Notes: generated from the sequence alone by a model not told the origin. Positions 51,988 through 62,377 are shown, counted from the stretch's first letter. The stretch: DNA of 64,000 nucleotides from Methanobrevibacter_A acididurans (GCF_046197875.1 NZ_CP166991.1:1550001-1614000), one strand, 5' to 3'. Translations and numbers: made by a program.

Positions 51988-52233
51988 ATTTTAATATTTA
52001 TAATATTTATACTTGTTCCTATAATTACTAATAGTTTTAGCATATTTTTAATATCAATGAAATCTTATTAAATAGATAGACTTAACTTGAAATAATAATT
52101 ATTTTATTTAATAATATTTTTAATTTTTTTTGGATATTTTTTACTTAATTTTATATTTCATTGAAAAATAATGATATCAAATATTTTATTAAAACAATAC
52201 CTTTATATATTATAAATTAATAAAATAAAACTA

Positions 52234-52255
52234 ATGTTCTAGTAAATACGAACAT
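52234..52255. promoter_or_regulatory. Inverted repeat at the fprA start site, candidate MsvR box
   Basis: ATGTTC (52234-52239) and GAACAT (52250-52255) are perfect inverted arms 10 bp apart. They lie about 25-45 bp downstream of the TATA centre and so cover the likely transcription start of fprA, where a bound repressor would block RNA polymerase. Confidence 0.45.
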
Positions 52256-52293
52256 GTTTTTAATAATTTCTAAAAAAATATTAGAGGGAAAAA

Positions 52294-53526
52294 ATGAAAG
52301 CAAAAGCTCAAAAAATCGCTGAAGGAGTATACTGGATAGGTGTACTTGACTGGGACTTAAGATCTTATCATGGATACACATTAGATGGTACTACTTACAA
52401 TGCATACTTAGTATTTGGAAAAGATAAAACTGCATTAATTGATAATGCATATCCAGGAAAAACCGAAGAAATTATGGCACGTATAGATGATGCATTCGAA
52501 CAAGAAGGAAAAGATGTAAACATAGATTATATCATACAAAACCATGTTGAAAAAGATCACAGTGGAGTATTAGTAGATCTCCATAAAAGATTCCCTGAAG
52601 CTCCAATATACTGTAGTGAAATAGCTGTAAAAGGATTAGAAAAACATTACCCCGCACTTCAAGGATTAGATTTCCAAACTGTAGGTACTGGAGATTCATT
52701 AGATTTAGGTGGAAGAACCTTTGCATTTTTAGATGCATTTTTACTTCATTGGCCAGACAGTATGTTCACTCTCTTAGTAGAAGATGGAATTTTATTCCCA
52801 AATGATGCATTTGGACAACATTTATGTTTCACCAAAAGATTTGATAAAGATATTCCTGATGAAATACTTATGGATGGGGCAAAAAAATTTTATGCAAATT
52901 TAATTACTCCTCTTTCTAAAAAAGTTCTAAAAAAATTTGATGAAATTATAGAATTAGATTTATTAGATAAAATTAAAATGATTGCACCATCACACGGTCA
53001 AATATGGACAGACCCTATGAAAGTTATTAATGCTTACAGTGGATGGGCTACTGGAAAATTAGCAGAAGATAAAATTACTATAGTATATGATACAATGCAT
53101 TACTCAACTCAAACAATGGCACATGAAATTGCAGAAGGTGCAATTGCCGAAGGATATGATGTTGAAATGTTTTATTTACATGAAGATGAAAGAAGTGAAA
53201 TTGTTAAAAGTATTTTAACTAGTAAAGCAGTAGCATTCGGTGATCCAACAATAAATGATTACCCATTCCCAAGTATGGGAGATATTTTATTCTATTTAAA
53301 AGGTCTTCATTTCAACAGAACAGGATTTAAAAGACCTGCTGTAACATTTGGATCCATGGGAGGAAAAGGTGGATCACCAGATATATTAGCAGAATATTTA
53401 AATGATTCTGGATTTGATGTAATAGAAAAAGATGAAATTTATTATGTACCTAATGAAGACGAAAAAATAGCAGCATATAAATTAGGTCAAGACTTAGTAG
53501 CAGCTGCAAAAAAATTAGAATTATAA
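52294..53526 (+). CDS. fprA: F420H2 oxidase, A-type flavoprotein (FprA/FpaA)
   Basis: FprA reduces oxygen to water with reduced coenzyme F420, protecting the anaerobe from oxygen. The 410-residue protein has a metallo-beta-lactamase-like diiron domain with H84-x-E86-x-D88-H89, His152 (LLHWPDSMF), Asp171 (FPNDAFGQH) and a final His in APSHGQIW, followed by a flavodoxin domain from about residue 255 (KITIVYDTMHYST, then GSMGGKGGSP). No rubredoxin domain, which fits F420H2 as donor. GAGGG precedes the ATG. Rubrerythrin follows after 71 bp, and msvR diverges upstream. Confidence 0.94.
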   Translation: MKAKAQKIAEGVYWIGVLDWDLRSYHGYTLDGTTYNAYLVFGKDKTALIDNAYPGKTEEIMARIDDAFEQEGKDVNIDYIIQNHVEKDHSGVLVDLHKRFPEAPIYCSEIAVKGLEKHYPALQGLDFQTVGTGDSLDLGGRTFAFLDAFLLHWPDSMFTLLVEDGILFPNDAFGQHLCFTKRFDKDIPDEILMDGAKKFYANLITPLSKKVLKKFDEIIELDLLDKIKMIAPSHGQIWTDPMKVINAYSGWATGKLAEDKITIVYDTMHYSTQTMAHEIAEGAIAEGYDVEMFYLHEDERSEIVKSILTSKAVAFGDPTINDYPFPSMGDILFYLKGLHFNRTGFKRPAVTFGSMGGKGGSPDILAEYLNDSGFDVIEKDEIYYVPNEDEKIAAYKLGQDLVAAAKKLEL

Positions 53527-53597
53527 ACATACCCAAAAATTAATATTAATGTAAAATATATATTAAAATGAAAATTTAAATTATTGGAGGAAAAAAT

Positions 53598-54014
53598 ATG
53601 GCAGAATATGAACGTAAAATAGGAACTACAGTTAATACTGATGTAGAAAAAGAAGTAGCAGGAAATTTCAAAGGAGAAACTGCTGAAGTAGGTATTTATA
53701 TGGCTATGGCTAGACAAGCATCAAGTGAAGGTTATGGAGAATTAGCTGAAGTATTTAAAAGATTAGCATTTGAAGAAGCTGAACATGCAGCAAGATTTGC
53801 TGAAATGAATGGTGTTATTAAGCCTACTTTAAGTGAAAATATTGATATGATGCTTGATGGTGAATTAAAAGCTAATGTTGAAAAAAGAGAAGCTTCTGAT
53901 AAAGCAAAAGAAGCTGGTCTTGAAGATGCAAGCGATTTCTTCCGAGAAAGTTCTAAAGATGAAGGACGCCATTCAAGAATTTTAGAAGGAATTAAAGAAA
54001 GATATAATTTATAA
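53598..54014 (+). CDS. Rubrerythrin-like ferritin-fold protein without rubredoxin domain
   Basis: A 138-residue diiron protein. The iron ligands appear in two E-x-x-H segments: LAFEEAEHAARFAEMNG and SKDEGRHSRILEGI, with further Glu in FKGETAEVG. Rubrerythrins act as peroxidases and detoxify hydrogen peroxide. The C-terminal rubredoxin domain with two CxxC pairs, found in classical rubrerythrin of about 190 residues, is absent; electrons must come from a separate carrier. GGAGG precedes the ATG. It probably belongs to the fprA transcript; T7 follows at 54028-54034. Confidence 0.9.
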   Translation: MAEYERKIGTTVNTDVEKEVAGNFKGETAEVGIYMAMARQASSEGYGELAEVFKRLAFEEAEHAARFAEMNGVIKPTLSENIDMMLDGELKANVEKREASDKAKEAGLEDASDFFRESSKDEGRHSRILEGIKERYNL

Positions 54015-54191
54015 ATTTCTTTAACCTTTTTTTATTTTTAATAAAAAACTTAAAAATCAATAATCTATTTTTTGAATATAAAATAAAGTCCTTTAAAATA
54101 AAAAAACAATACATTAAAATAAATGATTACAATAATCATATATAAATAATTAATCATTTAACCTTAAATATAAAAGTTACTAATTTTAAAT

Positions 54192-54212
54192 CATGATTTC
54201 AAACGAATCATG
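54192..54212. repeat. Inverted repeat in the convergent gap after rubrerythrin
   Basis: CATGATT (54192-54198) and AATCATG (54206-54212) form a 7-bp stem with a 7-nt loop; the self-complementary TGTACA directly follows the right arm. The site lies between the ends of two convergent genes, so it may be a terminator, but no T-run is adjacent. Confidence 0.35.
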
Positions 54213-54261
54213 TACATGTAAATTATATTTTATAGAAAAATAAAAAAATTAAAAAATTTTT

Positions 54262-55419
54262 TTATAATAATGCTGCACTAAAACCATAAATTAAACTTAT
54301 TATAATTATCATTAGCATTAAATAAGATGAAAATTTTGTCAACAATTGAACTGTTTTTTCAGACAATTTATAACTTAATAATGTTTCAAACATCAAACCC
54401 CCATCTAAAGGTTTCATAGGCAATAAATTAAATGAACCTATTGCAAAATTTAGGAAAAAAATCCAATTAAATAATTGAATCATTGGAAATATTACCCAAA
54501 GAACAGGACTTAATTGATTACTCCCTAAATCATTATTAAAACTATAATGTTTAACTGTTTGAACACCCATATAACCTAAAGTTTTATTATTTGGATTTTC
54601 TCCTAACTTAAAACTATAAATTCCTTGATCCGTCGATACATGAACCGTTTGATATGGTCTAAATGTTTTTATTGTATTTATGTAACCTTGAGAATTATCA
54701 AAACTTTGATTATTTATTGACTCTACAACCATTCCAGATTTTAAAATCCCATCTGCAGGAGCATCAGAAACAACCCTATCAATGCTTACCCCATCTTCAT
54801 GAAAATACATTGGAACAACAGCAGAAGATAAAACCAAAACAATGATTAAAGAAATAACTGCAAGAACCATATTACCCATTGATCCTGCAGCATAAATTCT
54901 TAACTTACCAGATTTGGACAAATGTTTAATTTCATCTTCATCAGGTTCAACAAAAGCCCCAGGGATTATCGCAAACAATAATAAACCAATAGAATTAATT
55001 TTTACATTTTCTACTCTAGCTAATATTCCATGAGAAAATTCATGAATAATAATCACTGTGATTAAACCAATAATACCATAAAGAAATGGTATAAAAATTG
55101 GTGATCCTGGGATATCAACTCCAGGAATAACTAGTCCAACTGCAGGAGTTTGAGATATATTGGCAAATGAGTAAATTAAACTTACTGCCATGAAAATCAT
55201 TAAACCAAATGAAATAATGATTCCTATATTCATATACCATTTCCAAAACTTTTTAGATTTATTAGCTATTCTGTCTATAAATCCCCTAAGTCTTTTTGTC
55301 TTCCATAATAATACTGGAAATTCAACTTCCACATCATGTTTGACTAAATAATCTTTAAAAATTAGAGCGAATAACCAAATAATAATAAAAGCTATAACAT
55401 AATACCAAATTCCATTCAT
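54262..55419 (-). CDS. Site-2 protease family (M50) membrane protease with PDZ domain
   Basis: A 385-residue intramembrane zinc protease. The zinc motif HEFSH is at residues 126-130 after three hydrophobic segments, GAFVEPDEDEI follows, and NLLPMKPLDGG near residue 350 gives the third ligand. Between them lies a PDZ-like region (VSDAPADGILKSGMVVESINN, split here) of about 80 residues. It resembles archaeal S2P proteins close to MJ0392-type and RseP-like enzymes; the substrate is unknown. AAGTGA precedes the ATG. It follows moeA by 45 bp. Confidence 0.9.
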   Translation of the reverse strand: MNGIWYYVIAFIIIWLFALIFKDYLVKHDVEVEFPVLLWKTKRLRGFIDRIANKSKKFWKWYMNIGIIISFGLMIFMAVSLIYSFANISQTPAVGLVIPGVDIPGSPIFIPFLYGIIGLITVIIIHEFSHGILARVENVKINSIGLLLFAIIPGAFVEPDEDEIKHLSKSGKLRIYAAGSMGNMVLAVISLIIVLVLSSAVVPMYFHEDGVSIDRVVSDAPADGILKSGMVVESINNQSFDNSQGYINTIKTFRPYQTVHVSTDQGIYSFKLGENPNNKTLGYMGVQTVKHYSFNNDLGSNQLSPVLWVIFPMIQLFNWIFFLNFAIGSFNLLPMKPLDGGLMFETLLSYKLSEKTVQLLTKFSSYLMLMIIIISLIYGFSAALL

Positions 55420-55464
55420 GTTTTCACTTACAAAAATTAAATTAATAAATATTAAAAATAGGAA

Positions 55465-56694
55465 TTAATATTTATCCCATATCATTGAATTAAAAAATAC
55501 TAAATTTACAAGGTCCCCTTTTTCTATTCCTTCATTATTTTCATCAATGATTATATAACTATTTGCTTCAACCATTGATCTAATAATTCCTGAACCTCTA
55601 TTTAATATATGTTTTGCATATTTTTCATCAGCATAAGTTCTAATAAAATCAGTTCTACCTAAATTTGATGGAATTTTTAGTAAGGATTCTCTTTCAACAA
55701 TTTTAAAATCAAAATTAAGCCCTTGCATTTGAATTAAATATTTTCTTGCAAAAATATCAAATTGGGCCATAGCTGCAACTGGTTGACCAGATAATGTGAA
55801 AACAATAGTATCATTAATTATACCAGACCCTACAGGTTTTCCAGGTCTTATAGAAACACCATGAAATAATAATTCTCCAGAATCTTCTACAGCATCCACA
55901 ACAACATCCCCTTTACTAATTGCAGTTCCACCTGTAGTTATGATAACATCAAACTCTTTTGAATTTTCAATAAGAATAGATTTAACTTCCTCAAAATTAT
56001 CATGAGCATGTTCTACTTCAACAGTAGCGCCTGTACTTTGGATTAAAGAAGAAATTGTATATTTATTTGAATTAATTATTTTAGCTTTATCTAAAGTAGA
56101 AGAAGGTTCAACTAATTCATTACCTGTAACAATTAGTTTTACTTTAGGTTTTTTATAAACTTTTATTTCTTTAAAACCAGCTGAAGCTATCAAACCTAAC
56201 TCTTGAGATCTAATAAATGTATTTGAATCTAAAATTTTATCTCCCTTTTTTAAATCCTCACCTAAAGGTGAAATATTATCTTTAGGACTAACTTGAGAAT
56301 GAATATCTAAATCATTACCCTCATGTGAGGTGTACTCTTCCATTAAGACCGCATTAGCCCCTTTTGGAATTGGAGCTCCTGTAGCTATCCTAATTGCTTC
56401 ACCCGATTTTATTGTTTTTTCAGAAAAGTCCCCCGCACCTATAAAATCTATTAATTTAAGATGTTTATGATTATTATTAGATGCTCCAAATGTATCTTCC
56501 GCCAAAACAGCATAACCATCCATAGCAGATTTATCAAATGGTGGAGAATCATGAAAAGAATATATATTTTCAGCCAAAACTCTATTATGAGCATCTTTAA
56601 TATCTATTTTTTCTATATCCATAATTTTTTGAAAATTATCTACTTTTTCTAAAGCATCATCTAATGGCATTAATTTTGAAAAAAAACCTTTCAT
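55465..56694 (-). CDS. moeA: Molybdopterin molybdenumtransferase
   Basis: MoeA inserts molybdate (or tungstate) into adenylated molybdopterin, making the cofactor of formylmethanofuran dehydrogenase and formate dehydrogenase. The 409-residue protein has PPFDKSAMDGYAV, GEAIRIATGAPIPKGANAV, VTGNELV, IITTGGTAISKGD, GVSIRPGKPVGSG and FTLSGQPVAA. The start is ATG 56694 with GGAG eight bases upstream; a longer frame to 56715 starts before that site. It lies 28 bp after purL and 45 bp before the S2P gene. Confidence 0.95.
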   Translation of the reverse strand: MKGFFSKLMPLDDALEKVDNFQKIMDIEKIDIKDAHNRVLAENIYSFHDSPPFDKSAMDGYAVLAEDTFGASNNNHKHLKLIDFIGAGDFSEKTIKSGEAIRIATGAPIPKGANAVLMEEYTSHEGNDLDIHSQVSPKDNISPLGEDLKKGDKILDSNTFIRSQELGLIASAGFKEIKVYKKPKVKLIVTGNELVEPSSTLDKAKIINSNKYTISSLIQSTGATVEVEHAHDNFEEVKSILIENSKEFDVIITTGGTAISKGDVVVDAVEDSGELLFHGVSIRPGKPVGSGIINDTIVFTLSGQPVAAMAQFDIFARKYLIQMQGLNFDFKIVERESLLKIPSNLGRTDFIRTYADEKYAKHILNRGSGIIRSMVEANSYIIIDENNEGIEKGDLVNLVFFNSMIWDKY

Positions 56695-56722
56695 ATAATT
56701 TCTCCATCTCATCACATATTTA

Positions 56723-58876
56723 TTATGACATATATTGTTCTATTACTCCATTGTAAGAATCATTTAATTTTTTAATTGAGATATTTATATCAGCTGATAT
56801 TAATGATTTTCCTTTAACTTCCCCAATACAACTACAAGGAACATTAATTTTTGATAAAATATCATTTAATGCATCTGGTTTTACAGTGATAATATATCTT
56901 CCATGAGATTCAGAATAAATTAAATTATTAATAGTTAGTTCATCCTCTTTCGGAATTTTTGATACATCAATTTCACAACCATATTCTCCAGAAATTGCCA
57001 TTTCAGATAAAGCTACTGCAATTCCTCCTTGAGAACAGTCATGCACTGCAGTGATAAATTCATTTGAATCCTCTTTAATTAAATTTAAAACAGCATTTGC
57101 ATTATCAAATTCTTCATCAATTCTAACTTTTGGTGCTTTTCCTTGTTCTATGTTATGAACAGATCTATAATATTCAGAACCTCCAACTTCATCATAAGTT
57201 TTTCCAATTATGATTATTTTATCATTTTCATTTTTGAAATTCATAGTTCGAATATTCTTTAAGTTTTCAACACCAATAACTCCCACAGCAGGTGTTGGAT
57301 TAATTTTTACACCTTCCATTTCATTATAAAAACTAACATTTCCACTAATAACTGGAGATTTAAATTTAGAAGCCATATCAGACATTCCCTTAATACATTC
57401 TTGGAATTGCCATAAAATTTCAGGATTTTCAGGATTTCCAAAGTTTAAACAATCAACAATAGCATAAGGAGTGGCACCCATAGAAACTACATTACGTATT
57501 GCTTCAGCAACTGAACCTGCCCCACCATCATAAGGTGATAATTTTGTGTAAATAGGATTTGAATCTGCAGTTAATGTTACAGCTGTATTTTCATCTACTT
57601 TAAGAACTGCTGCATCATCTCCAGGTTTAACAACTGTTCTTATTTGTACCTCATGATCATATTGTTTATAAACCCATTTTTTACTTGCAATATTTGGAGA
57701 AGATAAAATTTTTATTAAAGACTCAGATAATTTTGGATCATTAACTTTAACGCAAACATCATTTTTAATTGGTTCTTTAATCTCACGATTAAGAGAAGGA
57801 GGATCTGCTAACAATAAAGTAGGTAAATTTGCAATTTCTTGATTTTCATCAAAAATAATCATATTATCTCCATCAGTAACTTCTCCAATTACTTCTGAAA
57901 TAATTTCATGTTTATCACAAATAGATTTAGCTTTAGCCACATCATCAGGATTCAATACAAAAACCATTCTTTCCTGTGATTCTGATAACATTATTTCATA
58001 TGGAGTCATTCCAGTTTCACGTAGAGGTATAGAATTTAAATCCACTATAGCTCCATTGTTAGAAGAATCAGCTAATTCTGAAATACAGCAAGTTAATCCT
58101 CCTCCACCTAAATCTTTTACTCCTGAAACATTAATTTTTTCAATTATTTCATAAGAAGCTTCCATTACTCTTTTTTTTGTAAAAGGATCACCTACTTGTA
58201 CAGCAGGTCTATCCTCTGTTTCTGAATCAGAAGTTAATTCTTCAGAAGCAAAAGTAACACCATGAATTCCATCTCTACCTGTGCTGCCCCCCATCAAAAA
58301 GAAGACATCTCCAGGATTAGGTGCAATTCCATAAACTAGTTTATCTTTATCCACTAAACCTGCACAAAGAACATTGACTAATGGATTAGTTCTAAATGAT
58401 TCATCAAATTCAACTTCTCCTGCAACAGTAGGTACTCCAACTCTATTACCATAATCAGAAATCCCTTTTACAACATGTTCAAAAAGATATCTAGATTTTT
58501 GATCTTTATCTATTGGACCAAAACGAATAGAATCTAATAAAGCAATCGGTTTTGCACCCATAGATATTATATCTCTAAGAATTCCACCAATTCCAGTACC
58601 TGCACCCCCATACGGTTCAATAGCAGAAGGATGATTATGACTCTCCATTCCAACAGCTAGTGCTAATTTATCAGTTATTGAAACTATACCCGCATCATCT
58701 CCTGGACCTAAAATTATGTTTTCACCTTCAGTCGGAAATGTTTTCAAAATAGGTCTACTACTTTTGTATGAACAATGCTCTGAAAACATAACATCTAACA
58801 TACCTTCTTCTAAGGGATTCATTTTTCTCCCAAGAATTCCCTTAATATATTCCATTTCAGAATTTTCCAAAGTCAT
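56723..58876 (-). CDS. purL: Phosphoribosylformylglycinamidine synthase subunit PurL
   Basis: PurL makes FGAM from FGAR with ammonia delivered by PurQ (and PurS) in purine synthesis. The 717-residue small-type PurL has MFSEHCSYKSSRP, GPGDDAGIV, GMESHNHPSAIEPYGGAGTG, VKDLGGGGLTC, MLSESQERM and, in the second half, VKPGDDAAVLK and DCSQGGIAVALSEMA. Length is normal for the archaeal/Gram-positive form. AGGTGT precedes the ATG. It lies 26 bp after ileS and is followed by moeA, an operon of unrelated housekeeping genes. Confidence 0.97.
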   Translation of the reverse strand: MTLENSEMEYIKGILGRKMNPLEEGMLDVMFSEHCSYKSSRPILKTFPTEGENIILGPGDDAGIVSITDKLALAVGMESHNHPSAIEPYGGAGTGIGGILRDIISMGAKPIALLDSIRFGPIDKDQKSRYLFEHVVKGISDYGNRVGVPTVAGEVEFDESFRTNPLVNVLCAGLVDKDKLVYGIAPNPGDVFFLMGGSTGRDGIHGVTFASEELTSDSETEDRPAVQVGDPFTKKRVMEASYEIIEKINVSGVKDLGGGGLTCCISELADSSNNGAIVDLNSIPLRETGMTPYEIMLSESQERMVFVLNPDDVAKAKSICDKHEIISEVIGEVTDGDNMIIFDENQEIANLPTLLLADPPSLNREIKEPIKNDVCVKVNDPKLSESLIKILSSPNIASKKWVYKQYDHEVQIRTVVKPGDDAAVLKVDENTAVTLTADSNPIYTKLSPYDGGAGSVAEAIRNVVSMGATPYAIVDCLNFGNPENPEILWQFQECIKGMSDMASKFKSPVISGNVSFYNEMEGVKINPTPAVGVIGVENLKNIRTMNFKNENDKIIIIGKTYDEVGGSEYYRSVHNIEQGKAPKVRIDEEFDNANAVLNLIKEDSNEFITAVHDCSQGGIAVALSEMAISGEYGCEIDVSKIPKEDELTINNLIYSESHGRYIITVKPDALNDILSKINVPCSCIGEVKGKSLISADINISIKKLNDSYNGVIEQYMS

Positions 58877-58902
58877 TTAAACACCTACTAACAATAGTTT
58901 TC

Positions 58903-61900
58903 TTATTTTTTAACTATAGAAATCATGATTTCTTCATCTTCTATTTTCCATTTCTTTGTATATTCATTTTCAATAGCTTCAGATTCAGGCACACAAACAG
59001 ATGTATTCCCTTCTACTAATGTAAAAGTAATTGCTCTGACTTCATTTTTAATTAAATCTGACTGTTTTTGTACTAATTCTTTGAATTTTGAACTTGAATA
59101 AACTAAAACTCCAATCATAGATTCTACATCCAAATCCATATCTTTTCTCATATCTTGAATTCTTCTAATAAGTTCACGAGACATAGCTTCGGATAATATT
59201 TCCTGAGTAATTTCTGTATTTACAAAAACATTTCCACCATCAAATTCAGAACTAACTACATTATCAGGGAGTTCAGTATCATATAAAACTTCTTCAGAAG
59301 AAAGTTCTATTTCTTTTAAATTTCCTTCTCTATCTTCAGTCTTTACAATATATTTACCATTAGATTCTAATTCTTTTTTAATAATATTACCATCAGCATT
59401 AGCAAAGTGTTTTTTTACTAATCCTAAATCTCCTTTAAGTTTAGGGCCTAATATCTTTAAATTTGGTTTAGCTATAAATGATAAATCCTTAAATTCTTTA
59501 GCTGTTAAAACATTTTTTGTATTAGATTGGTCTTTAATAATATCTTCAAAATAGTTAACTGCATTTATAATTTTTTCATCTTGTGAAACAATTGTGATAT
59601 CATTTACTGGCCATCTTAATTTGTATCTAACTATATCTCTTGCCCTAGCAGCTGCTTCAATGATATTTCTTACTGAATCCATCATTTCTTCAAGGTTAGT
59701 ATCTATAAGATTTTCATCAAATTGCCATTTTTCCATGTGTATACTTTCTTTAGATGTTTGTTTAACATTAACAACTAAATTATGATAAATTTCTTCACTT
59801 AAATGTGGTGTTATAGGGGCCATTACTTTAATTAATATTTCAAGAGCTGTGTAAAGACTGTAATAAGCTCCTAATTTATCAGGATCATTACTTTCAACCC
59901 AAGTTCTTCCTCTTATTAATCTTACATACCATCTACTTAAATCTTCTAATATAAAATGGTTGATTTTTCGAGTTGCTAAATGGAAATATAAATTATTTAA
60001 ATCTTCACCTACTTCTTTAGACAATGTATTTGCTCTAGATATTATCCATTTATCTTCTTTTCTTAAGTTTATATTGTCTTTAGTACAATTTTCAGGATTA
60101 AAATTATCTAATGACATATAAGTAGTTGAAAATACATACACATTCCACAGAATATTAAACATTTTTTTAACATTGTTTAATTCATCCCAGACAAATTTAA
60201 GATCATCCCAAGGTTTACATGCCCAAAGAAGATAAAATCTTAATATATCCGCACCATATTTTTCGATAACTTCTTCAGGTCTAACAACATTACCTAAAGA
60301 TTTACTCATTTTTTTACCATCTTCATCTAATACAAAACCATGCATTAAAACTTTCTTATAGGGTACTTCATCTAAAGATATAACACCTGCACCTAATTGA
60401 GAATAAAACCATCCTCTAGTTTGATCATGACCTTCTGTTATAAAATCATAAGGATACCATTTTTTAAAGCCTTCTTCTTTTTGAGGATAATATAAAGATG
60501 CCCATCCTGCAACTCCTGAATCAATCCAAACATCTAAAACATCTGGTATTCTACTCATCTCATGTCCACAATCACATTTAAATTTTATTTCATCAACATA
60601 AGGTCTGTGGACTAAATCATCATCATTAGCTTGAATTTCATATATAGATTTATTCTTTAATTCATTTACTGAACCAATTACTTCAATTTTACCACAATTT
60701 GGGCATTCCCATATAGGAATAGGTATTCCCCAATATCTTTGTCTTGAAATTGTCCAATCTTTAGCATTTTCAACCCAATCTTTAAATCTTTGTTGTCCTG
60801 CCCATTCAGGAATCCAATTAACACGATTTAATTGATTAAGCATTTCTTGTTTTATTTCAGTAACTTTTAAAAACCATTGTTCAGTAGCTAAATAGATTAT
60901 TGGAGTTTTGCATCTCCAACAAGTTCCATACCTGTGAGTTATTGTTTCATTTCTTAATAAAAATCCTTTGTTTTCTAAATCATTTAAGATTTTTTCATTA
61001 AATTTTTTAACAAATCCCCCAAGATATATTCCAGCATCCTCAGTGAATTTTCCTTCTTCATTTACTGGACAAAATATTGGTAAATCAAATTCTTTACCAA
61101 TTTCAAAATCATCAGGTCCATGACCTGGTGCTGTATGTACACAACCTGTTCCTTCTCCCAATTCTACATGATCACCAGGCAATATTTTATGGACATTTTC
61201 AATTTTGTCCATTTCTAATTGTTTTGGGATTTCATCAAATAATGGGTAAACATAATCTAATCCTTCCAGATCTGTACCTTTAACTATTTTGATAATTTGA
61301 TAATTTATAGTTTCTATAACTTCTTTTTCATATTCAATATCTTCATTTTCAGCATAATCTTTTTCAATTTTATGTTTTAAAACTTTTTTAGTGATAGATT
61401 CTCCGAATATAGGTTCAACTAAGTCTTCAGCTAAAATTAATATTTCATTATTAATCTTCACAAATGCATAATTAAAATCAGAATTAACACAAATAGCTAA
61501 ATTTGCTGGAAGAGTCCAAGGAGTTGTAGTCCATACTAATACGTATTCGTTAAGATTCTCATTATTCTCTTCTTTAGATAAAATATTATTTTTTAAAGGA
61601 AATTTGACATATATAGAAGGGTCTTCTTTTTCTTCATAATCTATTTCAGCCGCTGCTAAAGCTGTTTCACAATGAGGACACCAACTTATTACTCGTAAAT
61701 CTTTAGTGAGTAAATTTTTTTCATTAGCTCTTTTAAGAGTCCACCATGCAGATTCCATATACTTAGGATCCAAAGTCATGTAAGGATTTTTCCAATCCAT
61801 CCATACACCTAAACTTTGAAATTGTTTAGTCATAGCTTCTTTATTTTCCATTGCAAATTCTTTACATTTATTTACAAAACTAGCTATTCCAATCTTATTT

Positions 61901-62229
61901 TCAATTTCTTTTTTACTTTTTATACCCATTAATTCTTCTACTTTGTGTTCAATTGGAAGACCATGAGTATCCCATCCTGCTTGTCTTCTTAGAGAATACC
62001 CATTCATAGATTTATATCTTAAGTGAGTATCTTTTAAAACTTTATTCCAAGCTGTACCTAAATGGATTTTACCACTACAATATGGAGGCCCATCTAAAAA
62101 TGAATATTGTGGACCATTTGCATTTAATTTATTGACTTTAGAAAAAATTTGATTTTTTGACCAAAAATTTTGGATTTTATCTTCAATTTTTGAATATTGA
62201 TATGATTTTTCTGCCTCTTTTAATGGCAT
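58903..62229 (-). CDS. ileS: Isoleucyl-tRNA synthetase
   Basis: Class Ia synthetase that charges tRNA-Ile and edits valine. The 1108-residue protein has the HIGH-type motif HLGT at residues 56-59, SWCPHCETALAAAEIDYEE, the editing domain with LVWTTTPWTLPANLA and CVHTAPGHGPDD, GWFYSQLGAG, GKKMSKSLGN (KMSKS) and an anticodon-binding domain with LEDLSRWYVRLIRGR. The archaeal/eukaryotic length is normal. AGGAGAT precedes the ATG. It heads the ileS-purL-moeA-S2P leftward run. Confidence 0.97.
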   Translation of the reverse strand: MPLKEAEKSYQYSKIEDKIQNFWSKNQIFSKVNKLNANGPQYSFLDGPPYCSGKIHLGTAWNKVLKDTHLRYKSMNGYSLRRQAGWDTHGLPIEHKVEELMGIKSKKEIENKIGIASFVNKCKEFAMENKEAMTKQFQSLGVWMDWKNPYMTLDPKYMESAWWTLKRANEKNLLTKDLRVISWCPHCETALAAAEIDYEEKEDPSIYVKFPLKNNILSKEENNENLNEYVLVWTTTPWTLPANLAICVNSDFNYAFVKINNEILILAEDLVEPIFGESITKKVLKHKIEKDYAENEDIEYEKEVIETINYQIIKIVKGTDLEGLDYVYPLFDEIPKQLEMDKIENVHKILPGDHVELGEGTGCVHTAPGHGPDDFEIGKEFDLPIFCPVNEEGKFTEDAGIYLGGFVKKFNEKILNDLENKGFLLRNETITHRYGTCWRCKTPIIYLATEQWFLKVTEIKQEMLNQLNRVNWIPEWAGQQRFKDWVENAKDWTISRQRYWGIPIPIWECPNCGKIEVIGSVNELKNKSIYEIQANDDDLVHRPYVDEIKFKCDCGHEMSRIPDVLDVWIDSGVAGWASLYYPQKEEGFKKWYPYDFITEGHDQTRGWFYSQLGAGVISLDEVPYKKVLMHGFVLDEDGKKMSKSLGNVVRPEEVIEKYGADILRFYLLWACKPWDDLKFVWDELNNVKKMFNILWNVYVFSTTYMSLDNFNPENCTKDNINLRKEDKWIISRANTLSKEVGEDLNNLYFHLATRKINHFILEDLSRWYVRLIRGRTWVESNDPDKLGAYYSLYTALEILIKVMAPITPHLSEEIYHNLVVNVKQTSKESIHMEKWQFDENLIDTNLEEMMDSVRNIIEAAARARDIVRYKLRWPVNDITIVSQDEKIINAVNYFEDIIKDQSNTKNVLTAKEFKDLSFIAKPNLKILGPKLKGDLGLVKKHFANADGNIIKKELESNGKYIVKTEDREGNLKEIELSSEEVLYDTELPDNVVSSEFDGGNVFVNTEITQEILSEAMSRELIRRIQDMRKDMDLDVESMIGVLVYSSSKFKELVQKQSDLIKNEVRAITFTLVEGNTSVCVPESEAIENEYTKKWKIEDEEIMISIVKK

Positions 62230-62377
62230 GTATTATCTCCTGTAAATGTTATGATAATGTTTTCATATGATTAAATAAGTGTATTAATTTGAAATATTTA
62301 ATAAAAATAATTTATATTCCATCTTTAAATCATGGACGATTATTTTAAAAATAAAAAAATGAAAAATTAATTAGTGT

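Larger units (their letters stand above)
51914..52293. promoter_or_regulatory. 380-bp divergent control region between msvR and fprA
   Basis: The gap contains no gene. Near msvR lies the perfect 20-bp palindrome TAATTATAAGCTTATAATTA (51968-51987). Near fprA lies a TATA-like stretch (52202-52220) and, 14 bp after it, ATGTTC-N10-GAACAT (52234-52255), which spans the expected start site. The right arm region reads TACGAACA. From memory, reported MsvR boxes are TTCG/CGAA-type inverted repeats, and TTC-N9-CGAA here comes close. The arrangement suggests repression of both directions by MsvR. Confidence 0.6.
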
